Part shown: piece by piece, positions 24,756 to 38,473 of the stretch
Position numbering within the stretch: the first letter of the stretch is position 1
Layout of the letters: each line of letters opens with the position of its first letter
Source of the DNA: Loxodes magnus
Taxonomy: Eukaryota; Ciliophora; Karyorelictea; Loxodida; Loxodidae
Reading direction: 5' to 3'
Assembly: GCA_946699065.1 (NCBI GenBank)
Contig: CAMPDV010000294.1
Coordinates: forward strand, 1-64,000
DNA length: 64,000 nucleotides
Notes under the pieces: generated by a model
What the model saw: the letters and a program-made list of their open reading frames with translations, nothing else
Told to the model about the DNA's origin: nothing
Database searches by the model: none
Translations under genes and position numbers: made by a program

Positions 24756-25879
24756 TTGTTTTTATAAAACTGAAGTTGCTTAAATATTAGAAATCCTATC
24801 TTAGCTTTAATAATTATAAGTTAACTAAGCTTTTTGTTTAAACTCCCAAAAGTTATTTTATTACACTAACAAAACTTTAACTAATATTTAGGTACTTAAA
24901 TAAATTTTATTTAAGCCTTAGCTATTACTCTGAATTTATATTTCAGTTTAGGATTTTTTGATTTAAAATATTAAAAAACTTGATAATTAAAAATTGATTA
25001 AAAGGCACTTTTATTATTTCCCTTTATACTTAAAATTAATTTTAGATTAATAAGACAAGATACTTGGCAAACACATTTTTACAAAATTCCATTTATTAAA
25101 TATTTCTAAGAGCTTTATTATGTAGTAGAATATGAAATTTAAAACTGTTGTAATCAGCATTTTGCAACTGTTTGTTTTAATATTAAAAATAAATTATTAA
25201 GCTCTACCTTTGTTCAGTCTTCATTTTTTGCTAGTTAGTTTAGCAAGAAATTCTGAGATATCTATATTTGGATATTAGACGTAACTACATGGTCCTGAAA
25301 TTGACTTGGTAATTAAATTTCAGTATGATAAATAATGCTTAATTCTGAATTGATTGGTAAAGGTAAATTTTTAAAATCTACTAAGCAAGGAGTAATTTTC
25401 AAGTTTCTTATTATAAACCTCATTAGATCTGATAACTTCTTCTTTAATTAACTAACTAAGATTTTATCATCAAATATAGTTCCTGATCATTTCTATTAAA
25501 TTTGGTAATAAGATCCTGAACTTAAAGCAAATCAGAAGCTCATTGAAGTATATTTAATCTGTTTAAAGGTTAATGTTCCCCTGCAGATAAAATTGAGATG
25601 GTATCTCTTATTTATGTGAGTATTGTGAAAGTTTGTACTGTAAATATTTGAAACTGTTGTATTTACTAATTGACATTTGAAGATAAAATACTTTAGTCTA
25701 ATAATATGGTTGAGGACAGTTAGAGTTATCAGAAATAGTAAAAAATTTCATACTTGTTAATCGTAAAAGGATTTATAATATAGAATTTTCCAGTTTAATT
25801 ACTTTTGTTCTAATACTCACTAATTTTCCTAAGAATTAGCAACTTTATTATTAATTCTTATCTTCAGCATATTCCCATT
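24756..25879. other. Stretch without recognised gene
   Basis: AT-rich, no domain, tRNA or clear repeat seen on either strand under the reassigned code. Confidence 0.3.
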
Positions 25880-26125
25880 TTAGTTTAAAAAAGAAGGAAG
25901 TAAGGATATAACAAAAGAGGAAAAAGAAATAAAAATTACTACCTAGGACTAAGATATTAAGAAATTAAGAAAAAACTGACACAAGTTAGGATACCTAACT
26001 GCTTAATTTACTTAGGAGTAATTGATGGAGCAAGGGCTGATATAAACAAAATTTAGAGATTAAAAGAACATTTATTTAATGAGATTCAGGATATGAGGAA
26101 TTCATTAACTTGTTTTTAAGTATGT
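25880..26125 (+). CDS. Short coding-like segment, unknown
   Basis: A plus-strand frame reads a balanced, protein-like sequence with LIYLGVIDGARADINKIQRL followed by a charged helix. It lacks a clear ATG and stop and is probably one exon. No family recognised. Confidence 0.3.
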
Positions 26126-27097
26126 ATAAAAGCAAAAATATCTAAACTATAACAGATATAAAAGATAAGGATTAACTAATAAAAAGAAAACTATAAACAA
26201 TAATATCTATAAAATTTCAAAAAGTGAGCTTCAAAATTAGATTTTATTAAATTGTATAGCTTAGAAAGAGGTAACAAATTGAAAACTAAAAACTACTTTT
26301 AATGACATAAGCACATCTTGGTAAACTATTTAGCATATTTAAAAAACGTTAATCAATTAATTAATAACAATAAGAAATTGTTATAATAGAAGTAAGTTTT
26401 AAACAAATTGAAGGAGATAAAGATAAAAATTATGCTGAATTAAAAATTAAAAAAAGGTTTGAATTTGAAATAAAATAATAAATAAAATCTAAAATTTCTA
26501 TAAAAATGATTGAAAAATAAAAAAGTATAGCTTGATAAATGTATTTCATTTTTTAATTAAATATACATTAGAACTATGAAAAGCTTTAAAACTAATTTCT
26601 TTTTTAATATTCCTATAATTTTTTATAATGTATATATATTAAAATTTCTTTAAAACCTATTTTTTAACTACTTTCATAAATTAAGTTTGAGAATAATTTA
26701 GATCCTTACAAATAATGACATGTCATTTAATAAGCTGCATGTAAAAATTTAAGTTTCTCAGTTATTTCCAAATATCTATTAACAACTTAATGCTATCAAG
26801 TAAAATAGATTTAATCTAATTTACATCTATGAAATTAAATTCCTTTTTTAACATTAATCACAAACATACTAGATTTAAAGAATGAGCACATATAGCAAAT
26901 AATATTAGGAAATTTAAAATTATTAAGTTACTACAAAAAGTAAAAAACAAGTATAAGCTAAATAGCTAAAATTATTTATTTTCAATCAATAAAAAATATT
27001 AATTTACCTCTAAGATTAAAGTATACAACATTTTCCATATTTTCATATTTTTATAAATAAATACGAGAAATACTCCAACTCACATTGACTTAAGATC
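26126..27097. other. AT-rich spacer
   Basis: Nothing recognised apart from A-rich tracts. Confidence 0.3.
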
Positions 27098-27256
27098 TCC
27101 TACCAGCAAGTATCCATGGACGAAGAACTGAACAAGAATCTTGGTAGAAGCCAAGAGAGAAGACAAAGACTAAAGAGGCATCAATTAACGTTATTGATGA
27201 AAGATGTCAGATACTAAGATGGGAGCTATCCGATCAAGCCCTATAGAAGACGAGAC
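27098..27256 (+). ncRNA. Structured RNA-like element, family copy B
   Basis: Homologous to 725-880 along about 155 nt. The conserved block at 27126-27155 differs from copy A at only a few bases. The helix CTTGG/CCAAG (27140-27144 with 27151-27155) replaces a G-U pair of copy A by G-C. The helix GGCAT/ATGTC (27177-27181 with 27204-27208) replaces T-G by C-G and G-C by G-U, while staying paired. Unlike copy A it does not follow a WD40 gene, so the element is independent of that gene. Downstream GAGGTGCTGACA (about 27290) faintly recalls the GTGCTAC hairpin. Confidence 0.55.
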
Positions 27257-28781
27257 TCACATTCTAACAACGGAATTTCTTATTACTTTTGAGGTGCTGA
27301 CATTCTCTTCCTCGGTTTTGATGTTTCTGCTTTTTCTCTTTAGATTCTTATTAATTTTTAGCTTTGTAATTTAATTTGGTAAAAATGGCGGGCTTAATTT
27401 TGAACTGAGGTATAATGATGAGTATAATAAATTAGATTTGAATGTTATAATTTTGGCAATAATTTTCAAGATGGTTATAAATATATTAATGATTTCTTTT
27501 GTAAGAAATTTTAAATATTGAAGATAAATAAAAATGCATATAATATTCTAATATTAGACTATTGCATTTCCACTATTTTTACATATGACTTAAGATGTCT
27601 AATACTATATTACAGACATTATATGAACTAACTGTAATATTTAGAATTATACAAATTACTTCTCCAAATATGTATATTAAGAGAAATTGAGAGGTTTATA
27701 ATTAAAAAGGCGTAAAAGAAGAGTTAAAAATAAGGAGGAAAGAATAATGAAGAACTCTTCATAATATTTAAAAAAGTTTTTGTCATTAAAGGAAATAATT
27801 CCGATAATTAGCAAAGTTAAAGGTATGTAGTTTAAATATAATTTAAGCTTATATGGTATTCTAATTTTAATTAATCTTTTCAATTAATTTATTAAAACTA
27901 AAATATTTTTTTTAATAATTCTATAATGAAAATAATGGTTAACTTTGAGTATTTAAAGCAGCATAACTTCACTTTCTGTTTATTCTTAAGTGAGTGTCTT
28001 TGTACATAACAGTGATATTCTGCTGATTATTTTCTACAATCAGGGACTAAATACTCCATATCATAAGATTTAAGCTTTACAGACAGGCACTGAGATACTT
28101 TCTCTTAAAGATCTCGAATCCAACTAGCAATCTCCGAAATTTGATTGATATATTAAGATCTAAATGTTACTGATGGCATTTTTGATTAAGTAAAGAATAG
28201 TAAAATATATATGGTTGTAAAAAAAGTAGGATGATTTGCTTAAATGGGATAGTTTTGTTAATATCTGACTATGAATATTATTTAATTTTGATATCCAAAA
28301 ACATCACTAAAATAATTATAAAATGAATCTAAAAATATTTCTAATTTTCTGAGTTAATCAATTAAAAAGATTATTTTTGTACCTTAAAATGTGAAAACTA
28401 TTAGTATATTTTAAAATGATTTTAATTAATAATGATGATATCACTTTAATTATCTTATCTTTATCTTATATATTTTTAAACAAAATCTTTCTCAATCTAT
28501 TTAAAACGGAATAGATTAAAAAATATTTTCTATTTAATTATAAATTTCAAAGGCAGTTTATATTAAATCAGAAAAATAAAGACTTAAATAAACTTATTTA
28601 GGTTAACAACAAATATTAGCTTCATTTATTTAAATAGAAAATTACTGAGAATCATGTCAGATTTTACTAATTTAACTGATAGTATCATAATCAAATAAAT
28701 ATCTAAGCAAAAAGATCTAGTCAAATCATAAATTAAAGCCCAAAAGGTGATACAAAGATTTATATATACAAAATGTCTAAA
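27257..28781. other. AT-rich spacer
   Basis: No recognised gene; short hydrophobic ORFs here are not supported by composition or family. Confidence 0.3.
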
Positions 28782-29313
28782 ATGGGATAATCTTTTGGTA
28801 AGATATGGAAAAGATTAATTGGGAAGATAGAATAGAAAATATCATAGGCTTAGATGCAGCTCATTAAACTACAATTTTATATAATCTGAAATTAGGTGAA
28901 GTAAAAGCCAATATTCCAATAATAGGGTTTAATTTGAAACAGTCGAATATAAAAATATAATAATGAGATGTAGGTGGAGCTGATAGAATAGATGCTTTAA
29001 TATATTAACAAATGGATTAATTTTTGTAGTAGATTCTAATGATAGAGAAAGGAAAATGCTAAAGAAGAATTATTTAAAATATTAAAAGAAGATGAATTAA
29101 GAAACACTTGCATTTTAGTATTTACAAATAAATAAGACTACACTAATGCAATGGATATTGAAGAGTTAAAGGAAAAATTACAATTGAATGCAATAATGAA
29201 AATTACATATTCCAGGATTATGTGCAATAAATGGTGATGGTTTGTATGAAGGATTTGACTGGTTGACAAAAGCAATGTGTGGAAATGAAGATTATTTTAA
29301 AATATTTGATTAA
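28782..29313 (+). pseudogene. ARF-family small GTPase, degenerate copy
   Basis: The N-terminus MGQSFGKIWKRL has the Gly-2 myristoylation context of ARFs. Then come GLDAA followed by a damaged P-loop (HQTT in place of GKTT), LGEVKANIPIIGFNL, WDVGG with W encoded by TGA (28964-28966), GLIFVVDSNDRER, LVFTNKQD (NKxD guanine-specificity motif) and [13 protein letters not shown]. These are in ARF order, about 177 codons, but in at least three frames with a missing segment after switch II. ARFs recruit coats and act in membrane traffic; with the P-loop Gly-Lys lost, this copy is unlikely to bind nucleotide. It ends at TAA where ARFs normally end. A paralog lies at 46862-47335. Confidence 0.8.
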
Positions 29314-29943
29314 TGTAAGGTTATAAATTAATAAATATAAAGGCTAAAATTTTAATATTTAAATCCATTGCTACTTAAATTATTTTAGTCTAAAAACATT
29401 TTACTAATAAAATTTCTATTTAAAGTCATAAATATAACTATTAAAAATTGATTTTTTATCTATATTTTTCCAAATATTGAAACAAATGAATGTTAGAAAA
29501 AATAAAATTATACTATCTATCTTTGATATTTATTAAGATTAATAAGATATCAAAATTAGGAAATGTTCTAAAGTTAACTCTTTTATTCATCCTAATAAAC
29601 ATGTATGCTAAACTATAGCTGTAATAAAAATTATAAATTTAGAGTAAGTAATTTAAACATAGCAAAGATATTCTAGATAATAGAATATTAATAGATAAAA
29701 CATTAAACTTTTCCTAATAAAATTATTATTTACTATAGGAAAAATAGCTATTATGAGCATAAGAATAAACATTTGGTAAACTTAAATATGATCAATAAAT
29801 TAATAAAGTGATACCATACTTTTATTTAAGATTAAATTAAATCAAAATTAAACATATTTTAACATCAAAATAAACGCTTAATTTGAAAAATTAACAATTA
29901 CTGATAAGTTATAGTAAATAAATAATCTTGCTAAGTTTTAGAT
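29314..29943. other. AT-rich spacer
   Basis: Nothing recognised. Confidence 0.3.
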
Positions 29944-30510
29944 ATGAAACTTAATAATAGTATCGAAGTTAGAAAAATGTTTCAAATGCTCATAAATTAA
30001 TAATATGTCATTTATATAGTTCTCTTAGCATAGTAAAGTATCATACATTGATTCTCATTTATGTATAAAAAATAAGAATATAAAAACTCATAAAGAAGGA
30101 GATTGTTTATAAATTACTTCAAAACAAGTAAAAATTTAGAATGCTTTGAAAGGGTTATCTAGATAATTGAAAATCGAAAAACTTAAACCAATTAAGTGTT
30201 TTATTTGAAATCTTTGAAATATCCGGAAAAAACAATTGAAAATTAAAGGCAATAATTAAGTTTTAATTTGATATCAAGTTAGAAAGGAAAAATTGTTTCT
30301 ATAATTTAAAAATAAAGAGAAAAATGAATGTACTACTGAAGTTTCTTATTTAGAGATCATAAGGATGAAAAAGCCTTAAAAATTTAAGAAGGGTTATTAT
30401 AACTAAGATAATTCGCTAAGTAGCTGAAAGATTTATCAAATGAATAAATTATTTTAATTAAAGGACTGATTGTTGATATAACTATGCTTGAATATCTTAA
30501 AGTTAAATTA
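29944..30510 (+). CDS. Coding-like region, unknown protein
   Basis: ATG at 29944-29946 starts a frame that is charged and helix-like over most of 190 codons, for example TSKNLECFERVIQIIENRK and RDHKDEKALKIQEGLLQL. One frame change is needed near 30330. No domain recognised. Since every frame is open in this genome, the call rests on composition alone. Confidence 0.35.
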
Positions 30511-33500
30511 TAATTATTTATTATTTGATAAATCTTAATCCTCTTAAGGTATCTATTTTAACTATATGGTTTTTAAGTAAAATATTATATTACATGGTTT
30601 ATTATTAGGATAATTAAGTGAATATATGAGAATACTATTATTTCTCTTTTTTATAATTATTTTACCTAAGATATTATAAACTCTAATGTTAATAGCTTAC
30701 TTTATAAAGTGTTAAATTAATTTTATAGACTTTAGTATATATTGTTTTGATAATTTCCTATTTAGAACTAGTTATCTAGTCCCAAAAAGTTATTCTTGAT
30801 GCCTTAATTTAAGCCTGGCTTATTATTATATTGGTTCAACTTATGTAAGATTAATGGTAATAGAAAATAAATGAAAAGTATGATAGATTGAGTATAATTA
30901 TATGGTTTACTAATAATAACTACAAGTATTATTATTATATCATACAGTTACTTATTATAATCTATTTAACATTAATTTTAATTATTATATCCTTTTATAA
31001 ACTAAATACTATTTATATTTTTAATTCCTCTATCATTTAACATTTGTAACAGCATTCTAAAATTATTTAGTTAAAAGTATTAGGGATTTCAATAGCTCTA
31101 AGTTTCATTATAACTTAGATTATTAAAAAGAATATTCAATTACAAAGAAAATTAAAAAAAGTGCTTAAGTATAAAATAAAAAGTCTGTAGGAGTATTATT
31201 ATGTGCTCTAAGAGAGATTCTTAATATGATTTTCTTGAGGTCTGTAGCTATGCTTATTTTATGCTTTAATGAAACTTACTCAAAGCTAATATAGTAACTT
31301 AAAGCAAGACTTATAATGGAATATTTATTGTACTGTGGATACTAATGAGATTGGCAATTATCTTTTCGAATTAAATTTATTTGGCAATAAATTAAAAATT
31401 AATCCTTATATCTAATCTATTATATCCTTAATAGGTTATTTCCTTTCTTATCTAGCAAAGTTTAAGGTTTTAAAGTATTGTAATTTAATAATAGTTTAAA
31501 AGGAATAAATTATAGAAGCTATTCTATTAGTTTTAGCTTTAATAAATGAGATTTATTTTATTTAAGTAATTTAGTTTAGAAAAATATCTAGATTATGTAA
31601 AAAGGGATATATAATAAATTAAGTAGCAGTTAGTAAAATATCAAAACTAGTTACTTTAATAGAGAATTATAGGGAACTTTCTCTTCACTAAATTATAATG
31701 AAGATTAATTTAGATTTGAATTATAAGTATAAAGCATATATTACATAATACATTTTATATCATTAATCATATTAATTATATATAAGTATAAACAGCAACA
31801 TTAGAGAATTCTACTTTAATTTTAGCTAAAATAAAACATCATTATTGGTGTTAAAAAATTAAATTAATCAAACTAATTAGAATTATAATTAATATCATTT
31901 TACACTAATGCAGCTAACATTAAATAAAAACTAAATAAACCAACAAATTAAAAAGGAAAGTCGATAAAAATAGCAAAAGAACTAAACCGCAAATTAAGAT
32001 TATATGTTAAGATATAAAAAATTGACTTTTTTATTAAAAGGCAATTATAAAATCCTGACGAAATGATAAATTTATATTGCCATTCATGAAACCTTAACTT
32101 CAATTATGAATAACCAATTAGGATGCTTAGCTTGTATTAGATATTAATAATGTACTAAAGTATAAAACCAAAAAAATAGCAAAAAGTAAAGCTAAAAATA
32201 ATGGATTGTAAGGAATTTTGGAAATAGATATTTATTAAAACTCTTATAACGTAGAATAGTAAATTAAAATATATTTGAATTAATCCTTTTTTGAGAAATA
32301 CAAAATTTTACAAATTTTGAGAAGTTTGGAAAGTAGAATAATTTGTAAATGTTCTCATTAGATGTAAAACTAAGTCGAGATAAATAACGAAAACCTAAAT
32401 TTAATAAAAATTAATATAATCTAATATCTAATAATATTTATTAATTTGAAAGATATAAATAATAAGCATTACTTTTTGAAGATAAATTATGAGATTTATT
32501 GCATATGAATCAAATAATTTTACTCCAAATCGTTTATTTGAGAGTAGTAGCAAAGAATTAAAAAAATATAGCTTGTTATGAATTGATTCTATTATTTAGT
32601 ATAGAAAAAAAAGCAATTACTATAAGAACTAAAAATTAAAAAAAGAATAATTTAATAAGTTACTTTTTTAGATTCTAAAAATATAAACAAAAATCTTTTA
32701 CCTAAAATTGCTAAAATTAACTAATTTTTATATAAACCTGTGACATTAAGAAGATACTGACTTCATATTAAAATAAATAATTCTACGGAAAGTTACAATG
32801 AAGATGCGTTTTAAATATTTGATACAGAATTAATAAGCAATAAACATTATCCAACAAAATTAGCTTATAAATTCAGAAAAAAGACTAGAAAATGAAAAAT
32901 AAAAAAATAAAGTTAAACTTAAAATATTAGAAATTATAGATATTCAACTATAAATAAATTAAAAGTTAGCAATTTAATTTATTTAATTTTGCAAAGCAAA
33001 ATATATAATACATACTTTTTCCATTAGGATCAACTGGAATAGGAAAATTTAAACTATTAAAAATATTTAACAATATGATAATACTAATTAAGTAAATCCT
33101 GGAAATTACAAGAAATTAGCTAAATTTTTAAACATACTAACATCTTATTCATTAGAAAATTTACCAGTTTTTAGTAATTGATTAACTCTTTCAAAATAAA
33201 AAAAAAAAAGAGTGAAAATAATTAAAATGAGGTAGATTATTAATAGTAGACTAAATAAATAAGCTAGCATCATATATTTGAAAATTTATAGATATAAGAT
33301 TAAAAGAAATTGTTAATAAATAGGTACCAATCGGAAATTACAATATAATATATGTTGGTGCCTTAGGATGAATACTACCTATAAATGAAATTCAATTATA
33401 TTGATTTAAAACAGTTAAAGATTGTTCAGATTTAATAGTTGGATTGTTATGCTCCAATTTAATAAATATAATAATTTACTTACGATAAGAAATAAGGTAA

Positions 33501-34289
33501 TAAATTAAGAATTTTATTAGTTCATATGATTGCTGAAAAACTAGAAATTAACAGAGATTCATTCGTTAATAAACGCATTGATAGATAATCTTAGATCTAT
33601 TGTCAGCAATACATTAAGTAAAGTAAATTTGAATGGAGTTTGATTAAATAACTTTTGATGCGAAAGATGATTGTATATGCTTCCAAAATATCAGATAAGA
33701 TAAATGAAATCATAAAGTAAGTTAGATTATGCATAGCGTACTTTTGGACATTCATATCTTTCTTGTACTTTTAAATATTTAATCTTATAAATGAATCTAT
33801 ATAAAAATTAATATTCTAGTCTACCTCTTTAATGTCTTCTATAAAAGCTAATATTTGTATCTAAGAAGGGATATAAAATCCTTACTCTATATATATTATA
33901 GCCTTTCTATTACTTTTATATATATCCTAGACTATATCTCTTATAGTCTTTAAATTAAAGCTACTAAATATATAATACTAATAAGCTGGTTTGTTAAAAT
34001 AAAGGGTTGCTAATAGTCTTATTAACTGTAATATATTAATGCTAGGCTATTAAAATTAGGATATAGTGATTAGTTAATTAAAGCTAGATTGCTAATCTTA
34101 TATCCTTGCTACTGTAATATCTAATTATTTGACTATTTAGGTTAAAATAAATTGCTATTAATATAAGAAGATTTTACTTCTTTTAAGTATGTTAAGGTTT
34201 AGCATTATTTGTAGTTATAGTGAGTGAGGTTTAATTAGGTTACTACGTTTGAATAGCAACCAGTTGAGTAGACTCAAGATAGTGAGATA
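30511..34289. other. Long AT-rich region without a secure gene
   Basis: No confirmed gene. Near 33030 a plus-strand frame reads LGSTGIGKFKLL, which fits the GxxxxGK P-loop pattern, and short protein-like pieces lie around 32490-32870 and 33400-33470. They do not form a coherent family match and may be remnants of a nucleotide-binding protein. Confidence 0.3.
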
Positions 34290-35836
34290 TAATAAAAGCT
34301 TAGTCTAGATTAGTAATATGGGAAGCTTAAAAACTTACTTGAAGTCGTTGATTGGAATTTCTCAGATCTTAGTATAGTGATAAAGGAACTATAATTGAAA
34401 AGTCTGCAAGATAAAAAGTTAATTCTATCTTAATAAGAAACAGTGCTCTAAAAGACAGAGTCAGATATCAATTTCTATAGACAAAATTTTAGTAAAAAGT
34501 AGAGAATGTTGAATGAAGCAAATAATAGACACTAAGAATGTGCTTAGAATTAAGATAAAGCGAGGTTTCGAATAATCTCATATTTGTCATTAGTTGCTTG
34601 CCTGGTTGTGTCTATGAATTTATCTAAGAAATATTTGAAAGCCTCAAATACTTCCAAACGGGAGGTTCTTATTAGTGATGTTAATTTCTCTAAGGATTGC
34701 TAAAAATTTTGAATTCTTTGATGAAGGCTGCGGAGAACATTAAATTGCTGTCTGATTTTACTTAACTTCATTGCTAGAATTGCGATATGTTTGTAGTTAG
34801 AAATGCTTGATAAACAGAAAAATAAAATATATAGAGAACTAATCAAGCTTTGGAAGTTTTTTCGCTATATTTTGATATATATAATATTAAGCCTGATACC
34901 TAGATAAAAATCAAAGAAACAGAAAAAGATTAAATACCAAAAACAAAACATTCCCAGTATGAAACTTTATCTTTAAAATAAAGTAAAATCTTCAAAGATA
35001 GAAACGAAATTGACGGTTAGCTTTTAATCCAGATCTCATTGGATATAAACTGGTAGATTTGAAAAGAAGTTAAATATAATTTAAAGATTATCTGATAAAA
35101 CCATCAGAGGTTTAGAAGAATTATTACTATGAAAGAATAGTTTGAGCTAAAGGAATTAAGAAAAGAAAAAACTATAGGAATGTCCCATCAACGCAAGAAA
35201 ATCGATCTCCTATTGCTTTTAACATGCTGAATATAACTACCAAGTAAAGCTGACTAGTATAAAAAATTTAACCTGCCTGATTTCAATTTTATATATCACA
35301 AGTTTAGTCTAAGAGCTATGATACAATGAGGAGTTGTATCTAGCAATATAAAGATACTAAGCAACTTTCTTTAAAAGGGAAGAAAAAAGCAAAAAGATTA
35401 TCAATCTAAACTATAAGATTTAAGGATTAAGGAACATGTATATCATTTACTTACCTAATAAGTAGAATCTGGAGCTTAAAACGAAAAGCATTTGATAGAT
35501 TTATTTTAAAGCATTTCATAAAAGAAAATAAACAACTTCATATTATTCTTTTTTAGAAGATTTATAATGTTGATGCTAGGAAGTAGATTTACCTTCAAAG
35601 TTGCTGCTTTTACATGAATCAATTAAGATAGTTAAGTCGTTTGTTCAATTTCTTTCAGTTTATCTTCTTAAAAAAATTATGTTAAAGAAAAACAAACTAA
35701 GTGTATGAACGAGGAATTACTTATCAATGAGCAGTAAAGTGAAATGATTAGAGAAGAAAGCAAGTTCAAACTGACCAAAAAGCAACTTTAAATTATTAGC
35801 CTCAGAGTTAATAAATTAATTAAAGTATTTAATTGA
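34290..35836 (+). CDS. Long coding-like region, unknown protein
   Basis: The composition turns clearly coding-like on the plus strand (more G, fewer T runs). One frame can be read to a TGA at 35834-35836 with sequence such as SCLPGCVYEFIQEIFESLKY and NEELLINEQQSEMIREESKF, but the other two frames are also acceptable in parts (for example SFLEDLQCWCQEVDLPSKLL near 35540). Therefore the exact frame is unsettled and short introns are possible. No domain recognised. Confidence 0.4.
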
Positions 35837-36110
35837 TTATTTATTATATTGGAGCATTACTAGTTAAATTAATAAATTATTAAGATTACTAGACTCAGTA
35901 TCTTTAATTAAAGATAGCCTAATTCTGTATAATACTTCTTGTTTATGTATCTTAGTAAACTAACAAGATACATTAAACCTTTAAATATACGATATATTTC
36001 ATTCTAAGCTTTTATTTACATAAAAAAATGGCTTCTAAGAAATAACAGAACTTTGAACAAAACATTTAAACAGGAAAATTCTCTAAAAATAAAAAAACGA
36101 AATAATTACA

Positions 36111-36764
36111 ATGAGTGAAAGTGAGAAATATGATTGATATGACGAACATTAACCACTTGGAAATCCAGAACTAAAAAAACTTCCAACGCAAACTCAAATA
36201 GAAATATTATCTAAGTCATTAAAAGAGTTTATGTTTAAAAATAGATACCTCACTGATAAAGTAGAAAAATTAGAAAAACTAATAACATCTTTACTTGAGA
36301 AACAATATTAATAATCATAAGAAATAGAAGACAAACTGGAACAAAGAATTCTTTAAATTTAATAATAAATTCAGGTTACGCCATTTTCGATTTAACAGAA
36401 TTAATCAGATCCTATGGAAATAGAAAATGAAACCTCAAATTAAAATAAACAGTAAACGTTTATTTAAAATAAGTAGTAAATTTAAATTAAATAAGTGTTA
36501 CAGGAATAATAGTTTAAAAGAAGAATAAAATGCTACGTGTGCAATAAATAACACCAATGAAAATACTGCTACTAACTAAGCGAAATTTAAAGAAAGAATA
36601 AATAAGATATTTTTAGAAAACTATTTAGGATATATCCAACATAAAGCGGAAAAATTTATAGAAAAAAATTCTTTAATTCAAATCTTAATCCTTGGAGAAA
36701 TAATTAGGAACGCTACATGCAAGATGAAAACTATTCAGAATATTAAAGGATGGTGCGCTAATGA
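36111..36764 (+). CDS. Coiled-coil CCHC zinc-knuckle protein, intact frame
   Basis: ATG at 36111-36113 begins MSESEKYDWYDEHQPLGNPE, and the frame runs without a break for 217 codons to TAA TGA at 36759-36764. Residues about 28-90 are a Leu/Glu/Lys/Gln coiled coil. C141, C144, H148 and C153 form a C-X2-C-X3-H-X4-C zinc knuckle (CYVCNKQHQW), followed by a basic tail. Two TGA codons are read as Trp (residues 9 and 150). This layout is known from nucleic-acid-binding ORF1/Gag-type proteins of retroelements and some host RNA-binding proteins. No polymerase ORF was seen next to it. It is a different family from the copies at 1225-2113 and 44179-45050 but of the same build. A GTGCTAC hairpin overlaps its end. 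Confidence 0.7.
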
Positions 36765-36775
36765 AGTGCTACACC
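36752..36775 (+). repeat. GTGCTAC hairpin, copy 3 (looser)
   Basis: GGTG (36752-36755) pairs with CACC (36772-36775), and the loop contains AGTGCTA as in the hairpins at 956-993 and 45512-45549. It overlaps the stop codons of the CCHC ORF. Confidence 0.45.
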
Positions 36776-36889
36776 GCCTAACTAAGCCTAGTAGAAATTC
36801 AAGACAAACTAATGGAGATAAGCTGATAGAATAGGTCAGATGGCTGAATACTAAGGCTTTAACAAAGCTTTTTAACTTTTTAACTTTAA

Positions 36890-36960
36890 CTTTATAAATA
36901 CTAATAAATACTAATAAATAATAATAAATACTAATAAATTTAATTTAATTTAAAATAAAA
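36890..36960. repeat. Low-complexity TAATAAATAC tract
   Basis: Short tandem runs of TAATAAATAC and TTTAATTTAA lie about 120 bp downstream of the CCHC ORF. Such tracts often mark the 3' ends of non-LTR retroelements, but can also be ordinary microsatellite. Confidence 0.5.
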
Positions 36961-37411
36961 TAAAACATTTAATTTAATTTTTCAATTAACAATCAAAACT
37001 ATGCACTAACTTTGCATGTACAAATAATATTTTAACTACTTCACAAAAAAATTAAAACTTTAACTTAACTTGAAATTTTTACAAAACCATAATTAAATAA
37101 ATCAATAAAAATTTTATGAAATAAAAACAACTTAAGTTTATTATTTGTCTACGATTACTAAAAGATATATTTAAAATATTTTTAAGCATAACCACTTTAA
37201 ATCACATACTATCACTAATTTCCTATAACCTATTTTTATTTACTCAACTTTTTTTAAGTTAAGAATATAAAAACTTTTAAGAAATTAAATAAATATAATG
37301 AAAACATTTCATAAACAACAAACATAATTACCATTAAACATTCATTTAAATGAATAACCAATATCTTATATCTTTAATCGTAAAATTTAATTAAGTCAAA
37401 TAATAAGTTAC
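36961..37411. other. AT-rich spacer
   Basis: Nothing recognised. Confidence 0.3.
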
Positions 37412-38319
37412 TCAACTCGAAACCCTCCACTTTCTAATCGTATTGTCTCCTCCCGATACCAACCATTTATTATCAATACTCAACGCTATAGAATTATTAA
37501 TCCTACATGCCCTTATAAAGTCTATATACACTCACCCTTATCAAAGTTCCATATTTTGATTGTTTTATCGTAAGATCCAGAAAATATAACACTTGAATCA
37601 ACACTTTACAGAATACTACGTACAGTGCTCGTGTGATCTTAAAGAGTACGAATATACTAACCAGAAGAGAAGTCCCATATATTAATAGTACTGTTACCAG
37701 AACCAGATATTATATACTTATTATCCTTAGACACTATTACCGATCAAACATAACCTGAATTCCCTGATAGAGTTCGCACAAGCTGACTAGTCTAGAAATC
37801 CCAGATCTTTATAGTTGTATCTCCAGATCCTGATATAACATATCTAGAATCAAGGGAGATTACTACCGAGAAAACATAATGAGTATGCCCCGTTATAGTT
37901 CTTTAGAGAGCAGTGTGGAAATTTCAGATCTTTATAGTTGTATCTCTAGATCCCGACACGATATAGCTAGAGTTAGGAGAGATTACTACCGATGAAACTG
38001 CAGAAGTATGTCCCGACAAAGTTCTTACGAGAGAACCATTTTTGAAATTTCAAATCTTTATGGTGTTGTCACCAGATGCTGATACAATATAGCTAGAGTC
38101 CGGGGAGATTATTATCGAGTTAACATCATAAGTATGTCCTGTTATAGTTCTTCGGAGGGCGCCTGTCTAGAAATTTCAGATATTTATCGAATTTTCAGGA
38201 TCTCCTGAACTCCATACAATTCATTTTAGGTCACTTGATATGGCTACCGAGTAAACGTATGAAGAGTCAGTAATGATTTAGTTTAAAAAATATTAAAGAA
38301 ATACCTTTACTTTGGTCAT
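37412..38319 (-). CDS. WD40 repeat protein
   Basis: From MTKVKVFLQYFLNQIITDSS (ATG at 38317-38319) the minus strand reads seven WD40 blades, each about 41-43 residues, for example SPDSSYIVSASGDNTIKIW and SKDNKYIISGSGNSTINIW, enough for a closed seven-blade propeller. Trp of the WD signature is encoded by TGA in several blades and by TGG in others, a direct internal test of the code. It ends RKWRVSS then TGA at 37412-37414. One frame break lies in the last blade (about 37490). An upstream ATG at 38471-38473 opens another frame and could be a 5' exon. It is a paralog of the gene at 1-690. Likely a scaffold protein; target unknown. Confidence 0.85.
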
Positions 38320-38473
38320 AACTGATCTTATTTATTTGTTTTTAGTAGCATAAGTTGGGCAGAATTTCATACTTTAAATGAAGAAGAGATACTTTCCCTA
38401 GGATGTGGTTTCTCGCTCTTAAGAGTTTTCTTAAAAAAATACTTTTAGTAAATTGTTTTTCTTTTTTCTCCAT

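Noticed and set aside
27677-27883. Short hydrophobic minus-strand ORF
   Set aside because: Ile/Leu/Phe-rich product typical of AT-rich noncoding DNA; standard-code stops do not define genes here.
33020-33070. tRNA isopentenyltransferase-like P-loop (LGSTGIGKF)
   Set aside because: The downstream motifs of that family are absent; a P-loop pattern alone is weak in an all-open-frame genome.
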